A DNA stretch of 64,000 nucleotides from positions 133,766,375 through 133,830,374 of the forward strand of contig NC_133121.1 in assembly GCF_033568475.1 (NCBI RefSeq). The letters run 5' to 3'. Each line of letters begins with the position of its first letter. Within the stretch, counting starts at the first letter, position 1. The notes beneath the pieces are model-generated. The model had not been told where the DNA came from. It worked only from the letters and a program-made list of their open reading frames with translations, and ran no database searches. The stretch is from Henckelia pumila. Taxonomy: Eukaryota > Streptophyta > Magnoliopsida > Lamiales > Gesneriaceae. Both the position numbers and the translations under genes were made by a program. Of this stretch, positions 11,130 through 22,828 are shown piece after piece.

Positions 11130-11134
11130 ATCAG
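11130..11134. repeat. Target site duplication of element C, left
   Basis: ATCAG here, ATCGG at 18773-18777. The uninterrupted B LTR at the start of the window reads ATCGG at the same place, so the left copy carries the mutation. Confidence 0.75.
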
Positions 11135-12180
11135 TGTAGTGACCCCGCATGGAATCACCTACTAACTGGGAACTAATAGCATGCATTAAACTTAATAAAA
11201 AAATATGCTTAACAGAGTAAAACGTGCAGAAACTTAATCCATAATTACATATCAGCTTAGTACAAAATTTTAAAGCTTATTTATCAGTAGTGATACAACC
11301 ATATCGAAATAACTAGAAGGTAAACATTATACAGCTATATCGAATCCTGCTGTATAAAATATCCCCAGAAGGCTCCTGCTCCCTAATCCTGCCTCGAACT
11401 ACCAGCTCCGTCCATCCTGCGACTTGCCCTGTGGAATGGGGTGTTCAAGATAACAACTAGGACATGAGCGCTAATGCCCAGTACATAAACATGAGTATTC
11501 ATATGAATATGATGCATGCAACATGATGACTGGTAAAAAGGTCATCTAAAAAGTCATGCTCAGAACCGACGCCACATGAGTGCTGCCACCGCACGGATCA
11601 ACCTCTGGGTGCAATCACACTCGTCTAGTACACCAGAATATTTAGACTTACATGTCCCTGCCGTCGCGATACTCTCAGTGACAAACTATCGAGTAAAGAG
11701 CTGAGCGACTCTATAATCAGGTATAACAAGGTATATGATCAACATGTATATGCACATGACATATGAATATAGAAAGCGGTAAATCATATATCATGTCATA
11801 TAATAATTCCAAATAAATGCAACACATAAACATATATACTCGCTGGCAATCTCAGTCAATGTGTACGTACCTCTAGGCTAGTTCAAGTCTAGTAGAATCC
11901 TAGGTTCCAAGCCTATATTCAAAATTCACCGTATCACTACAGAAGTTCTATAAGTCTTAACTAAGCTAATAAATACTCCCAAAACTTAAATAGATTCCCG
12001 GACCATACCTTCGTCCGTAGATAGCCCTTTGAAGTCGCTAGTTTCGGATGATTATAACCACACCTTGGTTATTCCAGAACCTCTATTATAACCGATAGGG
12101 CTCTCAAGTGTATTTCTCACACTATATAACTGAAGAAGGAAACTCGAAATTCGTAATTCAAAATGAATCCCGGAGACCCC

Positions 12181-12188
12181 TATTTATA
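12181..12188 (-). promoter_or_regulatory. TATA box of element C 3' LTR
   Basis: TATAAATA on the minus strand, about 18 bases downstream of the palindrome array. The same site in the 5' LTR is 18326-18333. Confidence 0.6.
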
Positions 12189-12205
12189 GCCAAAATTCTC
12201 GGCCA

Positions 12206-12464
12206 GGATCGGAACTTCCGATTTCGGGATCGGAGCTTCCGATCCAGCACACTATGTGCATGCGTGACACAGCAGGATCGGAACTTCCGATCCGACGATC
12301 GGAGCTTCCGATCTGCTCTTCGTTTGAAACTTGTCAAAACTCGTGGCTGAGTCATCGAACATTGCTGGCGGATGGAGATCGGAACTTCCGTTCCTAGATC
12401 AGAGCTTCCAATCTCGGTACTTCCGATCGGCTTCCAAAGTGGCTGGGATCGGAGCTTTTGATCG
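12206..12464 (-). repeat. ATCGGA-TCCGAT palindrome array in element C 3' LTR
   Basis: About eight copies of a 15-base near-palindrome (ATCGGAACTTCCGAT and the ATCGGAGCTTCCGAT variant), spaced irregularly, some half-sized or mutated (ATCAGAGCTTCCAAT). The array sits directly upstream of the TATA box in the sense of element transcription. Confidence 0.8.
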
Positions 12465-12587
12465 TGCCAAAACTTGGAAGTCCAATTCTTAACTCCGAAA
12501 TCCAATTAAGCTGTGGAATTGGTTAATTACTAACCTTTAATCATGTTTAGCATATTATTATCTTAAAATGGAAACTGGGTTACTATA

Positions 12588-12600
12588 TTCTCCCCACCTT
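12588..12600 (-). other. Element C polypurine tract
   Basis: Minus strand AAGGTGGGGAGAA, directly before the 3' LTR. Confidence 0.75.
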
Positions 12601-12703
12601 TAGATATTTCGTCCTCGAAATAAAATCGAAAAATCAAGATAACAATATGAAACAACAAACCATGTTTTATTACAGCATCTGTAATTACATCTTTACATGA
12701 TAA

Positions 12704-15700
12704 TCAAAAGTACAAAGCAAAAAACTCAGGATATTCCGCTCGCATACGGCTCTCAGTTTCCCAAGTTGCTTCTTCAATGCCTCAGCACTGCCACTGTACC
12801 ATAACAAGTGGTATAGTCTTGTTCCGAAGAACTTTCTCCTTCCGGTCTAGAATACGGAGTGGTCGTTCAACATAAGACAGATCTGGCTCTAGCTGAACAT
12901 CAGTAGGCTGAATCACATGAGATTCATCAGCTATATATTGTCGAAGTAACGACACATGAAAAACATCATGTATACTGGAAAGATATGGCGGTAACGCCAG
13001 ACGATAAGCAACATCTTCGATCTTTTCCAGTATATGGAAAGGCCCAATAAAACGAGGTGACAACTTGCCTTTCACACCAAATCTCATCACCTTCGTGAAA
13101 GGTGATACTCGCAGAAAAACATATTCACCAGGCTCGAACTGAAGTGGCCTGCGGTGAATATTAGCATAACTGGCTTGCCGATCTTGAGCAGCTTTAATCT
13201 TTCTCTTGATCAAATCTACCTTGTCTACAATCTGCTGCACCAATTCAGGACCCTAGACTTGCCGTTCCCCGACTTCATCCCAGAATAACGGAATGCGACA
13301 CCGTCGAGCATACAATGCCTCAAAAGGTGTCATATCAATACTACGATGATAACTGTTATTGTAGACAAATTTGATCAAAGGTAACTGATCCTGCCAAGAT
13401 AAGCCAAAGTCCATGACAGAAGAACGTAACATATCCTCTAGCGTACGAATAGTGCGCTCTGACTGACCATCAGTCTCCGGATGATATGCAGTGCTTTGAC
13501 TCAGAGTGGTACCCAAAGCTTGCTGAATACTGCCCCAGAAATGTGAGGTAAATCGCGGATCTCTATCACTGACTATGCTCACTGGAATCCCATGTAATCG
13601 CACTATCTTCTGGATGTATAAGCATGTCATGCGATCATAAGAATACTCCCGGTTGTAAGGAATAAAGTGTGCTGATTTCGTCAAACGGTCAACAACGACC
13701 CAGATAGCATCACACTGACGTGAAGTCATAGGCAAGTGGGTGACAAAGTCCATAGTCACGTGCTCCCACTTCCATTCGGGAATCTCAAGGTTCTGCAGTA
13801 ATCCACCTGGTCGTCGGTGTTCAGCCTTGACCTGTTGACAAACAAGACATCGAGAAACAAACTGATACATACTCCGCTTCATCCCTTTCCACCAGAATCT
13901 AGTTCGCAAATCCTTATACATTTTCATACTTTCAGGATGAACTGATAATCGACTCCTGTGAGCTTGAGAAAGAATATCGTTCCTGAGCTCCGCAACATCA
14001 GGTACAACCACTCGATTTGATAAGCACAATAAACCATCTGCCTGAAAATGGAATCCAGATGTATTAACTCCATTGGCTAGACGTGCCAAATGCTGAGTCT
14101 TAACATCAGATATCTGAGCATCTCTGATCCGAGAATACAATGCTGGCTCAGATAAAATAATACACAAACAAATCTCATTTCTCCCTTTCTTATGCTTGAG
14201 TGTAAAACTCAATGAACAACACTCTTGGATCATATGAGATAATTCACTAGTCTGAAGTGCAGAAAGTCTCACCTGCCGACTCAAGGCATCAGCAGTAAGA
14301 TTAGCAGAACCTGGATGATACTTGATTTCACAATCATAATCTTTCAGTAGATCCATCCAGCGTCTCTGTTGCATATTCAACTCCGCCTGAGTGAATAAAT
14401 ACTTCAAACTCTTGTGGTCCGTGAATATCTCAAATTTCTTGCCATAAAGATAATGCCTCCAAATCTTGAGTGCAAAAACAATGGCGGCTAGCTTGAGATC
14501 ATGCACTGGATAATTATGCTCATGTGTCTTCAACTGTCGAGAAGCATAGGCAATAACATGTCCATGCTGTGTCAGAACACATCCTAACCCCTGACCAGAG
14601 GCATCAGTATAAACAACATAACCCCCTGATCCAGAAGGTAGAGCTAGCACAGGTGCAGTAGTAAGACGTCTACGCAGCTCATGAAATGACTCCTCACAAT
14701 CCGAGGACCATATAAAGGCAACATCTTTCCGTGTAAGTTGTGTCAAATGTCTGGCCAACTGTGCAAAGTTCTCGATGAACCGACGGTAATAACCCGCTAG
14801 ACCCAAGAAACTTTGAATCTCAGCAACCGTTGTCGGACGAGACCAGTTGAGCACTGCCTCTATCTTACTAGGATCAACAGATATACCTTCACTGGAAATA
14901 ATATGACCGAGAAACACTGCCTGATCAAGCCAAAATTCACACTTGCTCAATTTCGCATATAGCTGCTTATCTCGTAATGTCTGCAATACAATTCTCAAAT
15001 GTTGTGCATGCTCATTCTTGTTATGATAATAAACAAGAATATCATCAATGAAGAAAATGACAAATCTATCCAGATATTCTCGAAATACTTGATTCATCAG
15101 ATTCATAAAGACTGCCGGTGCATTCGTCAAACCAAATGACATCACCAGAAATTCATAATGTCTGTATCTGTTCCTGAAAGCAGACGTAGAAATATCTGAG
15201 TCACGTACCCTTAACTGGTGGTATCCCGATCTCAGATCTATCTTGGAATAGACAGAAGTACCCTGTAATTGATCGAACAGATCATCAATCCGCGGCAAAG
15301 GATACTTATTATTGATGGTGACACGATTCAACTGCATGTAATCAATACATAATCACATTGATCCATCCTTCTTCTTGACAAACAAAACAGGTGCTCCCCA
15401 TGGAGAAACACTAGGACGAATATATCCCTTATCAAGCAGATCCTGCAACTGCTGTTTCAATTCCCTCATCTCTGACGGCGCCAGACAATAAGGCGCTCGG
15501 GATATAGGTGTAGTTCCTGGTACTAGATCAATACCAAATTCAACCTCTCGAACCGAAGGAAAACAAGGAATCTCATCAGGGAATACATCAGGAAACTCAC
15601 TGACAACCGATAACCGATCAATACCCGTACTACTCATGGACATATCAACTGCATAGATGAGGTAGCCCTCCCCACCTGACTCCAAGACATGACATGTCTT

Positions 15701-17170
15701 TAGAGCCGAAACAAGTGGCATCGGAGGTCGCGCACCCTTACCATAAAAGTACCAGCTATCACCCTCAATAGGATGAAACTGTACCATACACTGATAACAA
15801 TCCAGAGTAGCGTGATACAACGTCAGCATATCTATTCCCAAAATACAGTCAAAATCTGTCATCGCTAATATCATCAGATTAGCCGATAACACATTACCCT
15901 CAAACTCTAGAAGGCAACCCATCACTAAACGCTTAGTTACTACCTCCTGCTCCAATGGAGTAGATACAACTAAATCCATATCGAATTACACATAAGGTAA
16001 TCTATGTCTCTTAATAAAACGACTAGAAATAAAGGAATACGATGCTCCAGTATCAATTAATACAAGTGCAGGAATACCACATAACAAAAAAGTACCTGCC
16101 AACATGCGATCGCTTCACTCGGTAGCCTGATCCTGAGACAGAGAAAATACCTGCCCTTGAGTCTGTGGGCGGAAACCAGAAAAACTCTGTGGTGCTGGCT
16201 GCTGACGTGGAAAAGTAGAAGCCTGATATCCAACATGTGATCTTGATCCACTAGCAGAATCCATATGCTGAGGACAATCTCTCCGCAGATGTCCCTGCTC
16301 ACCACAAATATAACAAACTCTAGTAGTCTTCCGACACAAAGCTGCAGGATGCTTCCTACCACAGTGACTACAAAACTCCTCCTCTTTCTTCTTCTTCTTC
16401 TTCCCAAAGCGGAATGTACCTCGTGAGCCACGAGAACCAGATGAAGTAGTAGTAGAAGAAGACATAGGACCTGATTGCACAACAGCTTGAGCCCTAGTTC
16501 CAAAAGATCCACTAGACTGTCCTGGCATCATCAACTGTGCCCGCCTGTTTTTGTTCTCCACTTGACGGCAACGGTTCACCAAAGTCTCATAAGATTTCGG
16601 ATCATCACAGACGACAACTTGTGAGTAGATAACTTGGTTCAAGCCTTGCAGAAAGATATCATACTTTGACGTATCACTGTCATTGATATGAGGACTGAAA
16701 GGTAGCAGATCAAGAAATCGTTGCTGATATTGATCAATAGTCATTGATCCTTGCCTCAGAGTAAGCAACTCCATCGATCGTGCCTGTGAACAGCTGGAGG
16801 AAAATATGGTTTCTGAAACTGCTAACATAAATCCCCCCCAAGTCACCCGTCCTCTCTCCGTACGTGCCTAAGTAGCTTGGGCATCCCACCATAAGCGTGT
16901 TCGATCTTCTAGAACAAATTCTAGAACTTCCAGTTTCTGCTCTTCAGTACAATCGAAATCTCGTAGCGCACTCTTGAGTTTGGACATCCAACCTCTTGCC
17001 TGTTCAGTATTCTCGCCTCCCACCAAGGATTTCGGTCCTACTTGCATGAATTTATTGATAGTGTAGCGATGTCTACCCTCATGATGATGATGTCGATCAT
17101 CATGATGGCGATGGTGACGATGATGATGACCACCTCCCTGGCCAACACTACCGTGACTCTCGTCAGCCAT
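12704..17170 (-). pseudogene. Element C gag-pol polyprotein with six stop codons
   Basis: A single frame of 1489 codons read without any frameshift. It is interrupted by stops at 16868-16870, 16115-16117, 15986-15988, 15353-15355, 13253-13255 and 12782-12784. Order: His-rich N-terminus (about residues 10-35), gag capsid (GWMSKLKSALRDFDC), zinc knuckles (CSHCGRKHPAALC, CYICGEQGHLRRDCP), protease (LIDTGAS, near 16045), reverse transcriptase with FIDD at 15041-15052, RNase H ([17 protein letters not shown]), integrase with its zinc-binding HHCC region and DDE residues (MDFVTHL, SDRDPRF, DGQSERT), and chromodomain-like EEATWE just after the last stop. The stop at 15353 is consistent with CGA to TGA change. 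All catalytic residues are present; only stops disable it. Confidence 0.92.
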
Positions 17171-17264
17171 ATCCTGAAAAGAATTGCACATTAGAATCCC
17201 AAATGCGCAATGATTACTCAAGACTAGACTAAATCCCAAGTACTAATTCCCAAAATCTATGCAT

Positions 17265-17276
17265 GCTCTAATACCA
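17265..17276 (-). other. Element C primer-binding site (tRNA-Met type)
   Basis: TGGTATTAGAGC on the minus strand, a few bases inside the 5' LTR; one change from TGGTATCAGAGC. Confidence 0.78.
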
Positions 17277-18325
17277 AAAATGTAGTGACCCCGTATGGAA
17301 TCACCTACTAACTGGCAACTAATAGCATGCATTAAACTTAATAAATCAATATGCTTAACAGAGTAAAACGTGCGGAAACTTAATCCATAATTACATATCA
17401 GCTTAGTACAAAAGTTTAAAGCTTATTTATCAGTAGTGATACAACCATATCGAAATACTAGAAGGTAAACATTATACAGCTATATCGAATCCTGTTGTAT
17501 AAAATATCCCCAGAAGGCTCCTGCTCCCTAATCCTGCCTTGAACTACCAGCTCCGTCCATCCTGCGACCTGCCCCGTGGAATGGGGTGTCCAAGATAACA
17601 ACAAGGACGTGAGCGCCAACGCCCAGTACATAAACATGAGTATACATATGAATATGATGCATGCAACATGATGACTAGTAAAAAGGTCATCTAAAAAGTC
17701 ATGCTCAGAACCGGCGCCACATGAGTACTGCCACCGCACGGATCAACCTCTAGGTGCAACCACACTCGTCTAGTACACCAGAGTAGTCAGACATACATGT
17801 TCCCGCCATCGCGGTACTCTCAGTGATAGACTATCGAGTATAGAGATGAACGGCTCTATAATCAGGTATAACAAGGTATAGGATCAACATGTATATGCAC
17901 ATGACATATGAATATAGAAAGCGGTAAATCATATATCATGTCATATAATAATGTCAAATAAATGTAACACATAAACATATATACTCGCTGACAATCTCAG
18001 TCAATGTGTACGTACCTCTAAGCTAGTTCAAGTCTAGTAGGATCCTAGGTTCCAAGCCTATATTCAAAATTCACCGTATCACTACACAAATTTTGTAAGC
18101 CTTAACTAAGCTAATAAATACTCCCAAAAATTAAATAGATTCCCGGATCACACCTTCGTCTGTCGATAGCCCTTTGAAGTCGCTAGTTTTGGATGACTAT
18201 AACCACACCTTGGTTATTCCAGAACCTCTATTATAACCGATAGGGCCCTCAAGTGTATTTCTCACACTATATAACTGAAGAAGGAAACTCGAAATTCGTA
18301 ATTCAAAATGAATCTCGGAGACCCC

Positions 18326-18333
18326 TATTTATA
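18326..18333 (-). promoter_or_regulatory. TATA box of element C 5' LTR
   Basis: TATAAATA on the minus strand, downstream of the array at 18351-18650. It is the likely promoter of the element C genomic RNA. Confidence 0.65.
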
Positions 18334-18350
18334 GCCAAAATTCTTGGCCA

Positions 18351-18650
18351 GGATCGGAACTTCCGATTTCGGGATCGAAGCTTCCGATCCAGCATACTGC
18401 GTGCATGTGTGTCACGGCAGGATCGGAACTTCCGATCCGGCAATCGGAGCTTCTGATCTGCTCTCCGTTTGGCACTTGTCAAAACTCGTGGCTGAGTCAT
18501 CGAACATTGGTGGCGGACAGAGATCGGAACTTCCGTTCCTGGATCGGAGCTTCCGTTCCTGGATCGGAGCTTCCGATCTCGGTACTTCCGATCGGCTTCC
18601 GAAGTGGCTGGGATCGGAGCTTCCGATCCGGATTCGGAGCTTCCGATCGT
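18351..18650 (-). repeat. ATCGGA-TCCGAT palindrome array in element C 5' LTR
   Basis: Same units as 12206-12464, but with two more: an extra copy around 18540-18560 (CTGGATCGGAGCTTCCGTTC) and one around 18628-18648 (GGATTCGGAGCTTCCGATC). Confidence 0.8.
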
Positions 18651-18772
18651 GCCCAAACTTGGAAGTACAATTCTTAACTCCGAAATCCAATTAAGCTGCG
18701 GAATTTTTTAATTACTAACCCTTAATCATGTTTAGCATATTATTATCTTAAAATGGAAACTGGGTTACTACA

Positions 18773-19455
18773 ATCGGTATTCAATCCTTCAATCAAACAT
18801 CGCTCAATAATTCAAACGAAACGATATCTAAACTTCAAACTGACGGCATAACGGCTATACTCTGATCAAATCGGAAATTCAGACAGCATTACAACATCTC
18901 AAACAGATCAAATCAACACTCAAACATCAATAAGAACTCAAACCCATCAAATCTCAAAATCCACATTTTCGAAAATCACTTCAAAAATCATAACAATTCC
19001 GAATGGCGCTCTATCTCAAAACCGACTGAGAATAAACGATAAGAACTTTGTCAAGACAACATACTCGAAACTCATTCGATTCTAAAAATATATGGAAATT
19101 GAAACGTATTTGATCGAAGAAAAACTTACGATAGAACGAAGCTCTCGCAGTCGTGATCGCTAAACTGCCTTCAGAAATAAATTTCAACGGACGGATCGAG
19201 CTCGGGTTAAATCTGGAAGCTTGAAGAAACATTTTCTCGCCTTCAATGGAGTTTAGGCGTGTTGGGTAAGAGCAGAATGGGGTCAATCAATCAAACCCAT
19301 GCTTAAATATCAAACAAAGTCCAAAATTGCGTTTTAGTCTCTGAAAAATCCAAAAATTGCAAAGTAGTCCCTGAACAAATACAAGTCGATCCTCGAATTT
19401 TATAATCTTTGATTATCTCAATTAAAGTCAATTAAGATAATTTTGGGGCGTTACA
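18773..19455 (-). mobile_element. Element B 5' LTR, outer part
   Basis: Continuation of the B LTR after element C. It aligns with 10-692 and ends with TGTAACGCCCCA (minus) at 19455. The first five bases are the right target duplication of C. The flanking CTATA at 19456 is the predicted target duplication of B; its partner is outside the window. Confidence 0.87.
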
Positions 19456-20141
19456 CTATAAATACGTGGTGCTTCAAAGATTCAATTCATGAGAAGAAGT
19501 AAACAACATAAGAAACCACAAATTCAAAGTTTGCTTTTATCTGAAAAGCCAAAAAGCCTTCACTCTGTATTCTAACTCAGAAACTCATATCTCCATATCA
19601 AAGTTTCGAAATTCTGAGTTAGATAATATATCCAAATCGATCAAGCTCAAAGAGATACATCAAGAACGATCCATATCAAATCCATCTATGGCTTTCCAGA
19701 TCAAAGTCATCGAAGCAAATTTTGCGACTTCATCTTGTAACTCAAGCAGAGTGTTTGATCTGATTTGAGAGAGTGTTGCTAGGAGTTCCTCTCAAATGGT
19801 TGATAGGATCGGATTTGTACAAAGAGTTGTATAAATCAAATTCTTCTAGTGGAATCCTTCTGAAACAGAAGATTAGCATAGGAGATTAAACACCGAACAT
19901 ACATAAAAAAATCTTTTGTCCCTTTTATTTACTACACTCATGTTATTTTGATTTGCCTTAGCTTATTAAATTTCAAATCTGCATGGAAGATTCTTCCGCC
20001 TGATCTTATTAGATCTTTCGAGCAAAACGGAGTTTTAAGCAACTAAATATTCTGTCTGATTTTAAAAAATCAGATCGAAGTATAATTATTTTTTAAAAAT
20101 AATATATTCACACCCCCTCTACTTATTTTTTTATCCTAACA
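19456..20141 (+). mobile_element. Copia element H LTR, 3' part
   Basis: Homologous to 51309-51994 (from CTATAAATACGTGG to the end CCTAACA). TATA-like TATAAATA at its start. Element B inserted into this LTR just at the TATA region, so the first part of the LTR lies beyond the left window edge. It is followed by a tRNA-Met primer-binding site, as in Ty1/copia. Confidence 0.8.
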
Positions 20142-20143
20142 AG

Positions 20144-20155
20144 TGGTATCAAAGC
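20144..20155 (+). other. Copia H primer-binding site
   Basis: TGGTATCAAAGC, two bases after the LTR end; the same as at 51997-52008. Confidence 0.8.
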
Positions 20156-20189
20156 GGTTATTTCTTATCACCTGAAGCGTTTCTAAGCT

Positions 20190-20327
20190 ATGACATCTTT
20201 TAGTAAAATTTATATGTTTTTAAAAGAAGATTATGCCTCAACTGGAAAGGAAATTCGTAAAATTTCTACCAATGGACGATAATCTATCGGTTGTTTATCG
20301 CTCCAACGAGTTATCGAGGGATGTTTG
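20190..20327 (+). pseudogene. Copia gag start fused to an F-box gene fragment
   Basis: ATG at 20190 opens MTS...KEDY, the start of a copia gag. After 14 codons the sequence switches at a shared TATG (20232-20235) to 96 bp that match the F-box gene at 44122-44216 (CCTCAACTGGAAAGG to GAGGGATGTTT), in sense orientation. The fused frame stops soon after the junction (TAA at 20280-20282). LTR fragment D follows at once. The F-box piece shares a variant (TTTATCGCTCC) with the deleted copy at 41500 that neither F-box gene has. Confidence 0.8.
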
Positions 20328-20922
20328 TGTGAGGCCTCGGTTCTAAACATCTAATCTTGGGATTAACAACAATTAAGCAAACAAGATCCAAGATTTAAAA
20401 GTACAATTTTTTTTTTGAAAGGGGGTGCCGCGCTCGGGTGGTGGAAAACTACCGCTCGTGTGCGGCCAAAACAACAACCTGTTGTTTGGCTAAAAAGAGG
20501 TGCACTCGGTCTGCTAAAAACTGCAGACTAGGAGCCCCTTGCACCAGAACAGAAAACCAGAAGAAGTTCTGAGTAAAAGTCTAATTCCAAGCACTCCAAC
20601 AATGCATAACTCATGCAAACATCAAACATAGTCCAAAACAAGATAGTTCTAAGGTTATACAATCTCAAAACTACTAAAACATGCTTTAGTCTAGCTTATT
20701 CAATGCAATACAATACAAACGAGTTCGATTATAATCTAAGTTCCATTACATAATCGACTTCAAAAAAACCAAGTCCTCACTCTATCTTCACTTCCCAACT
20801 ATCCATGCGATCTCTGACTCGGTCCTGCCCCACATGTTTTCAAGCACACATACAAAGACAAGACAACAGCCAGATAATCCGGTGAGAATAATATTCCCAG
20901 TAAAAGAGACCACATGCTAAAG
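20328..20922 (-). mobile_element. LTR fragment D, first part (split by element E)
   Basis: Gypsy LTR sequence on the minus strand, related to the element B LTR at 9799-10430. Its CA end (GAGGCCTCACA) is at 20328, touching the F-box fragment rather than a primer-binding site, so this is an outer LTR end or a solo LTR. A degraded inverted-repeat array lies at 20425-20540. It continues at 29659. Confidence 0.75.
20918..20922. repeat. Target site duplication of element E, left
   Basis: TAAAG; the right copy at 29654-29658 is TTAAG. Joining the flanks restores alignment with the B LTR around 10440-10470. Confidence 0.65.
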
Positions 20923-22823
20923 TGTAATGCCCCGATTTTATTTATATTTGAGTTTAATCGAGATAATCAGAGTTTTCAGTATTTGAGGATCGTGTTGATA
21001 TTTTTCAACCTTGGAGAAATAAAGGACTGAAATGCAAAAATGGGATTTTATATTATATATCTTGCAAGTTGACTTGACCAAGTCTCACCCATACCTCTCC
21101 TTCTCCCTTCCTCCTTCACGCCTAAACCGAGAGAGAGAAGAAGCCATGGGAGACGACATTTTAAGCTTTTCTTCCGTCCTATTCGCACGATCCGACCGTT
21201 AGATTTTCATTCCGAGTTGAGATTCACGATCACCGCAACGAAGGTTTCGTTCTGACGTAAGTTTTGCTACGATCTTCGAACTTTGATTTTTGTTGGGTTG
21301 TCAGAATTTGATAATCTTCGAGTATGTTGTTATTGAGCTAGCATAGATCGTGTATTCGAAGTCGGTTTGGAAAAAGATCGAAGTTTGGATTTTATATGAT
21401 TTTTGGAGTATTAATTCGAAAATGGGTTTTGGTTTTGGTTGGAATTTTTGGATTGTTTGGTTGTTTGGAGGATGAGATGAGTTGATTGGATTTGATTTGA
21501 TTGTTGTTGTTGTTGATTTTTGGTTTGACCGGTTATAGCCGTTATGCCGTCGAAATCGAGTTTTGGATTATCGTTTGTTGTTCGGTTCATTTTTGGGTTT
21601 GTTTGAGTTTTTGGATTGACACCGAATCCGTATAATCTTCATTTTCAGATTTGGATTGGAGTTTCGGGTTTGGATCGAACTTGGGAGTTGATCGAATTGA
21701 GAATCGAAGACGGTATATTGATTGAGTTTTCCTTGTTTTGATTTGTTGTGATTCGATTGATCATTTATTTGAGTTTGTTGTTATTTTTAGAATTGAATCC
21801 TCGACGGACTTGAAAGGTAAAAGACGACATTGACTTGAATGGGGTTGAATACTCGAGTTCGATTGATTCTCGAGCCCCGAAAATCACATACTGCATGTTA
21901 ATTGCTTGTGTGAACTTGATTGATTAATTGTTTACACTTGCATTCATATTGAGCCAATTATTCGATTCGTTTTGAAGATAGACGTTTTAGGGAGCTATAT
22001 TGAAGTGGCTTTGGATTTCGAGTTTTTCCAAGTGCCAGAATACTTATTATAGTTGCTCTAAAGTCTAGGGGTTGAGTTGAACGACATCCACCCCGAATGG
22101 GTGTGTCGGTGAGTTGTTGTGAAGACTTGGCCCTGGGATCCCAACCGAATACCGATTGATATTTCGATTATCTGATTTGATAGTCCCGAGTTTTGAAGTC
22201 ATGCACACATTCATTCTCATTTTGATTTGTTATTGATTATTGCATTTTAATCTGAGGTGTTTATCTGATATTGCATGCATGTCTCTTTTACTTAGAAATT
22301 ATATTTCTAACCGATTTATCCGGCTGTTGTCTTTGTTTGTATGTGTACTTGGCAACAGGAGGATCAAGAGCAGGACCGAGTCGTTTGGGTTAGCTCGGGG
22401 TATGATGATAGAATGAGACACCGTGTCTTAGGATTGTGTCATTTGAACTTGTGTTTTTTTTATTAGTCGATCGAATTATATCGTCGAACTTGTATTGTTA
22501 ATCGCGTTTTGTTGGTGTTTCGAATCCCTTATTTTATGTACGAGCTATGGATTGAACCTTGGTTGTTGGGATCATCGAATTGAGTTTGTAAGGATGTTAT
22601 TTTTATGCCCTGGAGTGCAGCGGCCGAGTTGACGGCGCGGGCGCGCCGTTGTTTCGCGAGGCGTGGGCGCAGGCGCGCAGTTCCTGGCGCGGGCGCGCCT
22701 GTTTTGGACGCGGGCGCGCGATCCTTTTTTAAAAAAAAAAAATTTGATTCGTTTTTAAGCGGCTCCTCGTGTTCGATTGTGTTTAATTAATCGAGTATAG
22801 AAGATTAGAAACAGGGTCTCACA
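20923..22823 (+). repeat. Element E 5' LTR
   Basis: About 1901 bp, starting TGTAATGCCCCG and ending GGGTCTCACA. AT-rich promoter-like stretch TTATATTATATATC near 21050. The GC-rich array lies near the CA end. Confidence 0.9.
22621..22725 (+). repeat. GGCGCGGGCGCGC array in element E 5' LTR
   Basis: Four to five copies of a GGCGCGGGCGCGC unit separated by short spacers (GTTGTTTCGCGAG, AGTTCCT, CTGTTTTGGA). The matching array at 29391-29555 has about 60 bp more. The open frame 22605-22790 is a by-product of this array. Confidence 0.78.
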
Positions 22824-22828
22824 TTAAG

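Larger units (their letters stand above)
9799..11134 (-). mobile_element. Element B 5' LTR, inner part (split by element C)
   Basis: LTR sequence on the minus strand whose CA end (GAGGTCTCACA) is at 9799. It ends at 11134, where element C is inserted, and continues at 18773-19455; the joined LTR is about 2.0 kb. The stretch 9799-10810 also aligns with LTR fragment D (20328-20922 plus 29659-30103). The palindromic array lies at 9904-10089. Small open frames here (9897-10166, 10218-10511) are chance. Confidence 0.85.
11135..12587 (-). repeat. Element C 3' LTR
   Basis: About 1453 bp, aligning with 17281-18772. Minus-strand order is TG end (12587, here mutated to TATAGTAACCC), palindrome array (12206-12464), TATA box (12181-12188), then the long remainder to the CA end at 11135. 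Confidence 0.9.
11135..18772 (-). mobile_element. Element C: Tekay/Del-type chromovirus, nearly intact
   Basis: Ty3/gypsy element on the minus strand, about 7.6 kb. It has a 5' LTR (17281-18772), a primer-binding site (17265-17276), one long gag-pol reading frame (17170-12704), a polypurine tract (12588-12600) and a 3' LTR (11135-12587). Domain order is gag, protease, reverse transcriptase, RNase H, integrase, chromodomain-like tail, which is the chromovirus order; the tail motif EEATWE and the tRNA-Met primer site point to the Tekay/Del lineage by family knowledge. It is inserted in the 5' LTR of element B. Confidence 0.92.
17281..18772 (-). repeat. Element C 5' LTR
   Basis: About 1492 bp. 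It is 39 bp longer than the 3' LTR, and the palindrome array alone is about 41 bp longer. TATA box at 18326-18333. Ends TGTAGTAACCC (minus, outer) and GGGGTCACTACA (inner). Confidence 0.9.

Noticed and set aside
12108..12505. Overlapping open frames on both strands rich in RNFR and RKLRS repeats
   Set aside because: They are translations of the ATCGGA-TCCGAT palindrome array and appear equally on both strands and again at 18253-18694.
22605..22790. Open frame of 61 aa rich in Ala and Arg
   Set aside because: It lies wholly in the GC-rich array of the element E LTR; the composition follows from the repeat and it has no counterpart in the 3' LTR.
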